A stretch of DNA of 64,000 bases from Haliotis asinina (Eukaryota > Mollusca > Gastropoda > Lepetellida > Haliotidae): assembly GCF_037392515.1 (NCBI RefSeq), contig NC_090295.1:21902001-21966000 (forward strand). The letters run 5' to 3'. The position numbers were made by a program, and so were the translations under genes. Every line of letters begins with the position of its first letter. Positions within the stretch are counted from its first letter, which is position 1. This document shows, piece after piece, positions 54,875 to 64,000 of this stretch. The notes beneath the pieces are model-generated. The model had not been told where the DNA came from and made no database searches. It saw only the letters and a list, made by a program, of their open reading frames with translations.

Positions 54875-57800
54875 TTAGCAGTATGATGGAATGTCGAACA
54901 CTGACATGTCCTTGATGCCAGGGAAGACGTTGTTGTAGGCGAGAAGATATAGAGAGTTTCCTCCTGGGAAATAAGAACATATTTTAGTATATTTGCCTTG
55001 TTCACAATATATTATATTTTTATATTTAAGTTTCGCCACTGGCGAAACACATTTGCAGACCTATTCTCATGGGTGAAACATATTTGGGGATTTATTCTCT
55101 GGGAGAAACATATTTGCAAAAATATTCGCATGAGAGTAACTTATTTGCAGATTTATTGCCACGGATAAGACATGTATGTGGATTAATCCCATGGATTAGA
55201 CATATTTACAGATTTATTCCCATGGATAAGACATGTTTACAGATTTATTCCCATGGATAAGACATGTTTACAGATTTATTTCCATACATAAGACATATTC
55301 GCGGATTTATTCACATGGGTAAAACGTATTCAGTTTTTAATTTAGAAACCTTTAAGTTCATAAAGGTCTTTCGGAACTTGGAACTTAGAGTCGTATAATC
55401 CATCCAAGGACTCTCCGCACCCATCGTTGCGTAACTTCATCTGATTTGTGACCTACAGGACCACACAATACGTAACGTTATGGTGAAGTATCTTATAGCG
55501 TTATGATGAATAATATAGTCACAACAATAAATTGGCGAGGTCAATAAGCGGCTTACGACTTAAGTGACTCACACTTACTAACCTGGACCACCGGTTGTAG
55601 TTTTCGTGGTGAAGATTGGAACACAGTCTTCTGTGACGGTCGAGTAAACGGTGTGCTGTCTTCCGTCAGCGGTGGTGCTGTTGTACGTGTATGTCCTCGC
55701 ATGCAGGGTGTCTATGTTGTAACCGTAGAAGAGGGGACCCAGAGTGACGGCGCCACCTAATTTTGAACATTACATGTAAAACTGTGATTGCGGTAACCCT
55801 CGTGAGTGATTAAGAATGTGTCAGTAATGTTCAAGTAAAATAAAAGCTGATCGAGTTTGGACCAGGAAAACGGTTGATAACGCGATGACACAAATTACTT
55901 ACTCGGGACACAGATATTCTCCTGATCCTCGAAATTTCCCTGAAGCGGGAATTTCGTGCAGGTACGTGCTTTCGAATCTATCTTGTAACCAGTTCTCTGA
56001 AACAAATATCAGTATTGTTTAAAAATTGTGAAAATAAGCAAGAAACCACGTTTTGGTTTCAGCTGTGGTTCCATGAAACATTCTGAATATTGTCCCTTGC
56101 TTCCACAATTCGTAAAGATCCGTTTTGCCTGCACTACGTAAGTCATCCTTACCGTTTGGTAGTCATGTATAACGTAATACGAAAGTCGGCTTCAACGTCT
56201 GGTAGTCGTAATACACTGCAAAAGTCTCCCTTACCGTTTGGTAGTCATGTATAACGTAATACGAAAGTCGGCTTCAACGTCTGGTAGTCGTAATACACTG
56301 CAAAAGTCTCCCTTACCGTTTGGTAGTCATGTATAACGTAATACGAAAGTCGGCTTCAACGTCTGGTAGTCGTAATACACTGCAAAAGTCTCCCTTACCG
56401 TTTGGTAGTCATGTATAACGTAATACGAAAGTCGGCTTCAACGTCTGGTAGTCGTAATACACTGCAAAAGTCTCCCTTACCGTTTGGTAGTCATGTATAA
56501 CGTAATACGAAAGTCGGCTTCTGGTAGTCGTAATACACTGCAAAAGTCTCCCTTACCGTTTGGTAGTCATGTATAACGTAATACGAAAGTCGGCTTCAAC
56601 GTCTGGTAGTCGTAATACACTGCAAAAGTCTCCCTTACCGTTTGGTAGTCATGTATAACGTAATACGAAAGTCGGCTTCAACGTCTGGTAGTCGTAATAC
56701 ACTGCAAAAGTCTCCCTTACCGTTTGGTAGTCATGTATAACGTAATACGAAAGTCGGCTTCAACGTCTGGTAGTCGTAATACACTGCAAAAGTCTCCCTT
56801 ACCGTTTGGTAGTCATGTATAACGTAATACGAAAGTCGGCTTCAACGTCTGGTAGTCGTAATACACTGCAAAAGTCTCCCTTACCGTTTGGTAGTCATGT
56901 ATAACGTAATACGAAAGTCGGCTTCAACGTCTGGTAGTCGTAATACACTGCAAAAGTCTCCCTTACCGTTTGGTAGTCATGTATAACGTAATACGAAAGT
57001 CGGCTTCAACGTCTGGTAGTCGTAATACACTGCAAAAGTCTCCCTTACCGTTTGGTAGTCATGTATAACGTAATACGAAAGTCGGCTTCTGGTAGTCGTA
57101 ATACACTGCAAAAGTCTCCCTTACCGTTTGGTAGTCATGTATAACGTAATACGAAAGTCGGCTTCAACGTCTGGTAGTCGTAATACACTGCAAAAGTCTC
57201 CCTTACCGTTTGGTAGTCATGTATAACGTAATACGAAAGTCGGCTTCAACGTCTGGTAGTCGTAATACACTGCAAAAGTCTCCCTTACCGTTTGGTAGTC
57301 ATGTATAACGTAATACGAAAGTCGGCTTCAACGTCTGGTAGTCGTAATACACTGCAAAAGTCTCCCTTACCGTTTGGTAGTCATGTATAACGTAATACGA
57401 AAGTCGCCTTCAACGTCTGGTAGTCGTAATACACTGCAAAAGTCTCCCTTACCGTTTGGTAGTCATGTATAACGTAATACGAAAGTCGGCTTCAACGTCT
57501 GGTAGTCGTAATACACTGCAAAAGTCTCCCTTACCGTTTGGTAGTCATGTATAACGTAATACGAAAGTCGGCTTCTGGTAGTCGTAATACACTGCAAAAG
57601 TCTCCCTTACCGTTTGGTAGTCATGTATAACGTAATACGAAAGTCGCCTTCAACGTCTGGTAGTCGCAATACACTGCAAAAGTCTCCCTTACCGTTTGGT
57701 AGTCATGTATAACGTAATACGAAAGTCGGCTTCAACATCTGGTAGTCGTAATACACTGCAAAAGTCTCCCTTACCGTTTGGTAGTCATGTATAACGTAAT

Positions 57801-59639
57801 ACGAAAGTCGGCTTCTGGTAGTCGTAATACACTGCAAAAGTCTCCCTTACCGTTTGGTAGTCATGTATAACGTAATACGAAAGTCGGCTTCAACGTCTGG
57901 TAGTCGTAATACACTGCAAAAGTCTCCCTTACCGTTTGGTAGTCATGTATAACGTAATACGAAAGTCGGCTTCTGGTAGTCGTAATACACTGCAAAAGTC
58001 TCCCTTACCGTTTGGTAGTCATGTATAACGTAATACGAAAGTCGGCTTCTGGTAGTCGTAATACACTGCAAAAGTCTCCCTTACCGTTTGGTAGTCATGT
58101 ATAACGTAATACGAAAGTCGGCTTCTGGTAGTCGTAATACACTGCAAAAGTCTCCCTTACCGTTTGGTAGTCATGTATAACGTAATACGAAAGTCGGCTT
58201 CTGGTAGTCGTAATACACTGCAAAAGTCTCCCTTACCGTTTGGTAGTCGTAGATGGTTTTTCCTGTCCCTACGAAATTGGTAGCGATGCGATCGTCACCG
58301 ACGATGTATTTTTGGTTGACACCGTCGTAGACGAAGAAATACAAACCCTGAAAACATGAAAAGGAATAAGTATATTTGACGTGCACTGTTTCGAGTCAAA
58401 ATGAACCAAGGCCACATTTTAAACTTTAAATGGGACAAATACCTTACCGAAATTTGAACAAAATGGCGTGTGAATGTAGATTTAGGTCGCTTACAGTAAT
58501 ATTCCAGCATTATCACGGCGGGGACACATGGGCTTCACACATTCTATCAATGAAACAGAACTTTGGCGTGGCGAGCGAACGCTTTAACCACTGGGCTACC
58601 CATTCTCCACCACATACAGAGAAAAGCAGAGTTGAGAATAGGGTCAAGGAGGTCTATTACTATCGCAACAACCTCACCTTGCTTAACAGTCGATAAAGTA
58701 CTGGCTACTAGTTATACCGTGTACAAAGAAGAGTGCCTATTTCAAAGAAACGATAGCGTGTGAAGAAAAGCATTTTGACAATAGAAAAGGCCATTTCAAG
58801 ACGCCTAAGCGTTTGATATTCAGGCCAACTATATTATTATTAATATACAATCTACAGAGCACTAAAAGAAACTTTCGAAAAAAATGAAATCTTATGAAAG
58901 TAGCCCTTCATGTTTATGTCTCCTAATTAAAAAACTTGACAGAAAAAAATTAAAGTCGTGTTTCTTTTGCTGGTCAGCAATTTAAAACCTCAAATATAAT
59001 ATAACTATGAAGCAATTGGCTCGCGGTGATTGATACAATGTCCAGGGCGGCCTGTGTCCATCCTAGATTTTTCGGGGTATGATGTATCAAGTTCTATTTA
59101 TCTCCAAATCTACCGTATGACAAACATTTCTTAAACAAACATCGACATCTTTCATGTTTCACCACTGGTCCCTGTCTGTAACACCCAAGCAGTCCCGGAA
59201 AATCAAAAGTGGGTCACGAATAACGCGGTCTTGTCACATTCGGTATACCCTGCCCCTTACCATAGTGCTGACTGTAACTTTTGCCTATAGATATATTTTG
59301 TATCCTAACCGTTTCCAAACGGTTTCAAGCAAAATTCATCATTCCGAATAATAGCTGATATGATAAAATGATTGCAAGACATTAATCAACATTCGTGTCA
59401 GCAATATTCCAGCTATACAATAACGATCTGTAAATAATCGAGAGAAAATAAACTGCCTAAACTCACTCACCCATGTGGCTACACAAAACATAAGCATGTG
59501 TACTTACACGCATAGTTGTAGAGGAGTTGGTGAAAGTGATATCTTGGAACGCCGAGAACTGAAGACCATTACGCGGACAACACAGGTTGCCGCTGGCGAC
59601 AATAACCAGACAAGCGAGAAGTGCTACTTGGAGGATCAT
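54875..59639 (-). CDS. Ependymin-related secreted protein, older paralogue (copy C)
   Basis: Third ependymin-related gene, same strand and exon plan. Exons in transcript order: 59639-59508, 58347-58237, 55996-55903, 55756-55583, 54963-54875; phases 0,0,1,1; 600 nt, 199 aa. Signal peptide MILQVALLACLVIVASGN, then LCC; later LYFFVYDGVNQKYIVGDDRI, IYDYQT, YKIDSKARTC, ICVPS, LGPLFYGYNIDTLHARTY, EDCVPIF, AYNNVFPGIKDMSVF and a terminal SYC. Cysteine positions match copies A and B; C lacks the final YA. Two NST/NSS sites match the A/B glycosylation sites. Overall similarity to copy A is moderate, so this split is much older than the A/B duplication. Intron 2 (55997-58236) is filled by a minisatellite derived from the exon 2/intron 2 boundary. 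TATA box and CACGTG lie upstream. Confidence 0.88.
55040..55330 (+). repeat. 31-36-bp minisatellite in intron 4 of copy C, about nine units
   Basis: Unit AGATTTATTCCCATGGATAA plus GACATGTTTAC with drift to GGTGAAACATATTTG. Confidence 0.85.
56140..58236 (-). repeat. Minisatellite of 82/76-bp units built from the exon 2/intron 2 boundary of copy C
   Basis: About 26 head-to-tail units fill most of intron 2. On the minus strand each unit carries GACTACCAAACG|GTAAGGGAG, identical to the true end of exon 2 and its donor at 58237. Positions of CCTTACCG on the plus strand are about 56147, 56230, 56312 and so on to 58156, then the real site near 58232. Long units have 82 bp; short ones lack 6 bp (AACGTC). 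Each unit is itself two diverged halves of about 40 bp, both starting GACTACCA; the second half has lost the GTAAG donor. Units also contain TTTTGCAG, an acceptor-like string. Unit length is not a multiple of three and the frame closes soon after exon 2. Confidence 0.95.
58484..58614 (-). mobile_element. SINE family A in copy C intron 1
   Basis: CAGTAATATTCCAGCATTAT, GGGCTTCACACATTCTATCA, GCGAGCGAACGCTTTAACC. Confidence 0.75.
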
Positions 59640-59722
59640 TTTGGAAGGGCGTCGGTGGAGAGGTGCTTGAACCGAATTCTCTGCCAGTTCGTCCTTACGA
59701 ATGGGCTTCGACGCTGTTTCCC

Positions 59723-59747
59723 TTTTTATACAGCGGAAAGTCACGTG
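59723..59747 (-). promoter_or_regulatory. Promoter of ependymin-related copy C: TATA box and CACGTG
   Basis: TATAAAAA on the minus strand at 59730-59723 and CACGTG at 59742-59747. Both are conserved with the A and B promoters although the surrounding sequence is largely different. Confidence 0.62.
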
Positions 59748-59967
59748 ACGAATGTTTGCAGCCTTGATGTCGTATTAATGCAGCGCGTGAGCTATCAGAA
59801 TATGAATATATTATTTTCAACTGAAGTCAAAATGTAACTCGACGTTTTCGTGATGTATTTGTGTGCATGTAACACTAATGTGACAAGCATATTTCACGAC
59901 AAAGGTACCCATTGTGTTATATGTGCAGACTTACCTGATCCGGGCTCGGACTCTTACTTCAGGGGAT

Positions 59968-60110
59968 TAGGGGCGATGGGGTAGTTAAGTGGTTAAAGCG
60001 TTCGCTCGTCATGCCGAAGACCTGGGTTCAGGTCCCACATGGATACAATGCTGATATCCTACCCTCATTCAGCCAGTGTCGTAAATCGACCGCTGGGCTT
60101 TTGCTCCTGG
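59968..60110 (+). mobile_element. SINE family A head with a foreign body
   Basis: GGGGCGATGGGGTAGTTAAG, GCCGAAGACCTGGGTTCAGG; after ACAATG the usual body is replaced by CCTACCCTCATTCAGCCAGT. Upstream of copy C. Confidence 0.6.
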
Positions 60111-60280
60111 TATCAATCATTGGTCTGCTGTGTCAAAGCTGAAAATATGTTGTTGAAATGAATAGTGGCGTACAGCAAGGTGCGTGCTGAGTCCAGATTT
60201 GTTCATGTACTAAATTCAAATATTTTGCAGTACAATACAATCAATAATGCAATGCATCATGAGCATCGATCACATGAATG

Positions 60281-60499
60281 AATTTAGCTAAAATATCTCG
60301 TGGTGAACGTGCCTTGGCGAAAATATCTGCTGGTGAACTTGTTTAGCTATATCTCATGGTAAGCGCGTTTTAACTATAAAATGCCATAGTGAATGTGTTT
60401 TAGCTACAATATATCATGGTGAATGAGTTTCAGCTAAAATATTTGGTGATGATCGTGTTTTAGCTAACATACTTCGTGGTGAGCGTGGTGAGGATATCT
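60281..60499 (+). repeat. Left, diverged part of the 29-bp satellite
   Basis: Degenerate units of the type TGGTGAACGTG ... GCTAAAATATCTC, separated from the main array by the inverted-repeat element at 60500-61347. Confidence 0.75.
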
Positions 60500-61347
60500 G
60501 GGCGTCTATTCTCGAAAGTGTCCCAGCTAAGACAGATCCTAACTAGTTAGGACAGGAGTTATGACATCCTGCTGTTAAGATAAGACCCATTCTTGAAACG
60601 ATCTTATCCTTGTCCTAAGTTGAGAAACAGATTCTCACTATCTTCACTAGGTGAGATAGCAAATAACCTTCACCAAGTTCACCTAAATATTACCTATAAC
60701 TCATTGCATGAAAAACACATATGTAAGAGCGGCTACGATCTCGTTTACAAGACAAATGGTGAGACTAGAAATCGAAGTAAAAGGTTTGAAAGTGGTGAAA
60801 TTCAGCTTTTGGTGGACTTACTTGATCTAGAAGAAATTGCAATTAATTATGTTTATAATAAAAATTCATACCTTGTATCCAGAAAAATAGAGTGAACTTG
60901 TACTTGAATAGATCTAAACCATTTTATCATATCTAAGTATTGTTACACGTTAACCTATGAAATATTTTCATCACATCAAATTCATTTATTAAACTGGGAC
61001 ATAACATTTGTCGTCAGACTTTGAAAGTCAGCCGAAAAGACAAGTAAGACATTAAAAAAATAGTTTCATTTGATTTTCTTAATGATTATCATGACTTGAA
61101 CTTTCATTATGCTGTTGTAAATTCAGCTGTAAGTTTTCACAACGCCAACATTGGTGAACAAACAACTACCACACCATGTTGATTTCCACTGAGATAGACT
61201 TAGTCAGAACCTATCCTAGTATTTGTCCTAAGTTAGGATATCCTAGCGCTGGGATACTTTTCGAGAATAAAATAGGACACCTATCCTAGACGTTTGGATC
61301 AAAGTTAGGATATCTTAGGGCTAGGATCCTTTCGAGAATAGGGGCCC
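60500..61347 (+). mobile_element. Inverted-repeat DNA element inserted in the satellite
   Basis: Left end GGGCGTCTATTCTCGAAAG and right end CTTTCGAGAATAGGGGCCC (reverse complement GGGCCCCTATTCTCGAAAG) form imperfect terminal inverted repeats of about 45 bp rich in TCCTAACT/TCCTAG motifs. Satellite sequence flanks both sides. An open frame at 60593-60895 ends in a stretch (RSKRFESGEIQLLVDLL) that vaguely resembles a Myb/SANT-like DNA-binding domain as carried by Harbinger-type elements; this is a guess. No transposase catalytic region was recognised, so the element is probably non-autonomous. Confidence 0.65.
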
Positions 61348-64000
61348 TGGTGGTGAACGTGTGTAGATATAATATCTGATGGTGAACGTGTGTAGATATA
61401 ATATCTGATGGTGAACGTGTGTAGATATAATATCTGATGGTGAACGTGTCTAGATATAAAGTCTGATGGTGAACGTGTCTAGATATAATATCTGATGGTG
61501 AACGTGTGTAGATATAAAATCTGACGGTGAACGTGTGTAGATATATCTGATGGTGAACGTGTGTAGATATAATGTCTGATGGTGAACGTGTCTAGATATA
61601 ATATCTGATGTGAACGTGTCTAGACAAAAAATCTGATGGTGAACGTGTTTAGATATAAAATCTGATGGTGAACGTGTCTAGATATAATATCTGATGGTGA
61701 ACGTGTCTAGATATAAAATCTGATGGTGAACGTGTCTAGATCTAATATCTGATAGTGAACGTGTCTAGATATAATATCTGATGGTGAACGTGTGTAGATA
61801 TAATATCTGATGGTGAACGTGTTCTAGATATAAAATCTGATGGTGAACGTGTCTAGATATAATATCTGATGGTGAACATGTCTAGATATAAAATCTGATG
61901 GTGAACGTGTCTAGATATAATATCTGATGGTGAACGTGTCTAGATATAAAATCTGATGGTGAACGTGTCTAGATATAATATCTGATGGTGAACGTGTCTA
62001 GATATAATATCTGATGGTGAACGTGTCCAGATATAAAGTCTGATGGTGAACGTGTCTAGATATAAAATCTGATGGTGAACGTGTCTAGATATAATTTCTG
62101 ATGGTGAATGTATTTTAGATATAAAATCCGATGGTGAACGAGTATGGATATAATATCTGATGGTGAACGTGTCTAGATATAATATCTGATGGTGAACGTG
62201 TTTTGGATACAAAATCTGATGGTGAACGTGTTTTAGATATAAAATCTGATGGTGAACGTGTCTAGATACAATATCTGATGGTGAACGTGTCTAGATATAA
62301 TATCTGATGGTGAACGTGTCTAGATATAATATCTGATGGTGAACGTGTCTAGATATAATATCTGATGGTGAACGTGTCTAGATATAATATCTGATGATTA
62401 ACGTGTCTAGATATAAAATCTGATGGTGAACGTGTTTTAGATATAATATCTGACGGTGAACGTGTCTAGATATAATATCTGATGGTGAACGTGTCCAGAT
62501 ATAATATCTGATGGTGAACGTGTTTTGGATGCAAAATCTGATGGTGAACATGCCTACATATAAAATCTGATGGTGAACGTGTCTAGAAATAAAATTTGAT
62601 GGTGAACGTGTTTTAGATATAATATCTGATGGTGAACGTGTCTAAATATAATATCTGAAAGTGAACGTGTCTAGATATAATATCTGATGGTGAACGTGTC
62701 TAGATATTCAATCTGATGGTGAACGTGCTTACATATAAAGTCTGATGGTGAACGTGTCTAGATATAAAATCTGATGGTGAACGTGTTTTAGATATAATAT
62801 CTGATGGTGAACGTGTCTAGATATAATATCTGAAAGTGAACGTGTCTAGATATAATATCTGATGGTGAACGTGTTTAGATATTCAATCTGATGGTGAACG
62901 TGTCTAGATATAAAGTCTGATGGTGAACGTGTCTAGATATAAAATCTGATGGTGAACGTGTTTTAGATATAATATCTGATGGTGAACGTGTCTAGATATA
63001 ATATCTGATGGTGAACGTGTCTAGATATAATATCTGATGGTGAATGTGTTTTAGATATAAAATCTGATGGTGAACGTGTTTTAGATATAATATCTGATGG
63101 TGAACGTGTCTAGATATAATATCTGAAAGTGAACGTGTCTAGATATAATATCTGATGGTGAACGTGTTTTAGATATAAAATCTGATGGTGAACGTGTCTA
63201 GATATAATATCTGATGGTGAACGCGTCTAGATATAATATCTGACGGTGAACGTGTCTAGATATAATATCTGAAAGTGAACGTGTCTAGATATAATATCTG
63301 ATGGTGAACGTGTTTTAGATATAAAATCTGATGGTGAACGTGTCTAAATATAAAATCTGATGGTGAACGTGTCTAGATATAATTTCTGATGGTGAACGCG
63401 TCTAGATATAATGTCTGATGGTGAACGTGTCTAGATATAAAATCTGATGGTGAACGTGTCTAGATATAATATCTGATGGTGAACGTGTCTAGATATAAAG
63501 TCTGATGGTGAACGCGTCTAGATATAATATCTGACGGTGAACGTGTCTAGATATAATATCTGAAAGTGAACGTGTCTAGATATAATATCTGATGGTGAAC
63601 GTGTTTTAGATATAAAATCTGATGGTGAACGTGTCTAAATATAAAATCTGATGGTGAACGTGTCTAGATATAATTGCTGATGGTGAACGCGTCTAGATAT
63701 AATGTCTGATGGTGAACGTGTCTAGATATAAAATCTGATGGTGAACGTGTCTAGATATAATATCTGATGGTGAACGTGTTTTAGATAAAAAATCTCAACG
63801 CGAACGTGTTTTAAAATATCTCAAGGTGAACTTGTAGCTAGAATTTCTCAAGGTGAACTTGTAGCTAGAATATCTCAAGATGAATATGTAGCTAGAATAT
63901 CTCATGGTGAACTTGTAGCTAGAATATCTCATGGTGAACTTGTAGCTAGAATATTTGAAGGTGAACTTGTGGCTAGAATATCTCTAGGTGAACATGTAGC
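61348..64000 (+). repeat. 29-bp satellite, more than 80 units, runs out of the window
   Basis: Units of the form GATGGTGAACGTGTCTAGAT followed by ATAATATCT. Each carries TCTAGA and an inverted repeat AGATAT-A-ATATCT. Variants (AAAATC, AAAGTC, GTTTTAGAT, GAAAGTGAACG) recur in groups, as in higher-order units. The last 220 bp change to a related type (GGTGAACTTGTAGCTAGAAT). No gene lies here; open frames are by-products of the repeat. Confidence 0.95.

Noticed and set aside
61348-64000. Regularly spaced repeats that could be mistaken for a CRISPR array
   Set aside because: Units are contiguous with no unique spacers and the setting is eukaryotic; it is a satellite.

Overview
The window looks like nuclear DNA of a gastropod mollusc, most likely an abalone (Haliotis) or close relative. 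Genes are split into small exons by long introns with GT..AG boundaries. Three genes encode ependymin-related secreted proteins of the abalone type. Dozens of tRNA-derived SINEs share a 3' end that reads GCGTAAAAC and then runs of ACTC, as is typical of molluscs. This assignment is an inference; no search was run.

Left half (about 1.7-25.7 kb): two convergent multi-exon genes of the SLC17 anion-transporter family (sialin/vesicular-transporter type). The plus-strand gene (1734-12281) can be traced through 11 coding exons with every splice phase consistent, giving 577 residues. The minus-strand gene (25675-14117) has the same exon plan and nearly identical exon lengths, but the counterpart of the 91-nt tenth exon was not found. 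Both proteins replace charged residues that are essential in human sialin, so their substrate or mechanism may differ from known SLC17 members.

Middle (25.7-29.9 kb): no host gene. It holds a minisatellite, SINEs, and a 2.1-kb hAT-like non-autonomous DNA transposon (27175-29269) with terminal inverted repeats and an 8-bp target-site duplication.

Right half (29.9-59.8 kb): three minus-strand ependymin-related genes, each with five coding exons plus a spliced 3' UTR exon. The first two lie in a direct tandem duplication of about 10.1 kb (29865-39972 and 39973-50744) that is almost identical, so it is very young; their proteins differ at about one residue. The third (59639-54875) is an older paralogue. 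Its intron 2 contains about 2 kb of tandem repeat built from the end of exon 2 together with its splice donor, so about 26 copies of the exon-end/donor sequence follow the true one.

The window ends in a 29-bp satellite (about 60.28 kb to beyond base 64000), interrupted by an 850-bp inverted-repeat element. All other long open frames seen here are low-complexity tandem repeats, not genes. Nothing in the window resembles a bacterial-type operon, a CRISPR array or a retroviral element. The most unusual structures are the splice-donor minisatellite, the divergent SLC17 pair, and the repeated pattern of transposon parts turning into tandem arrays.
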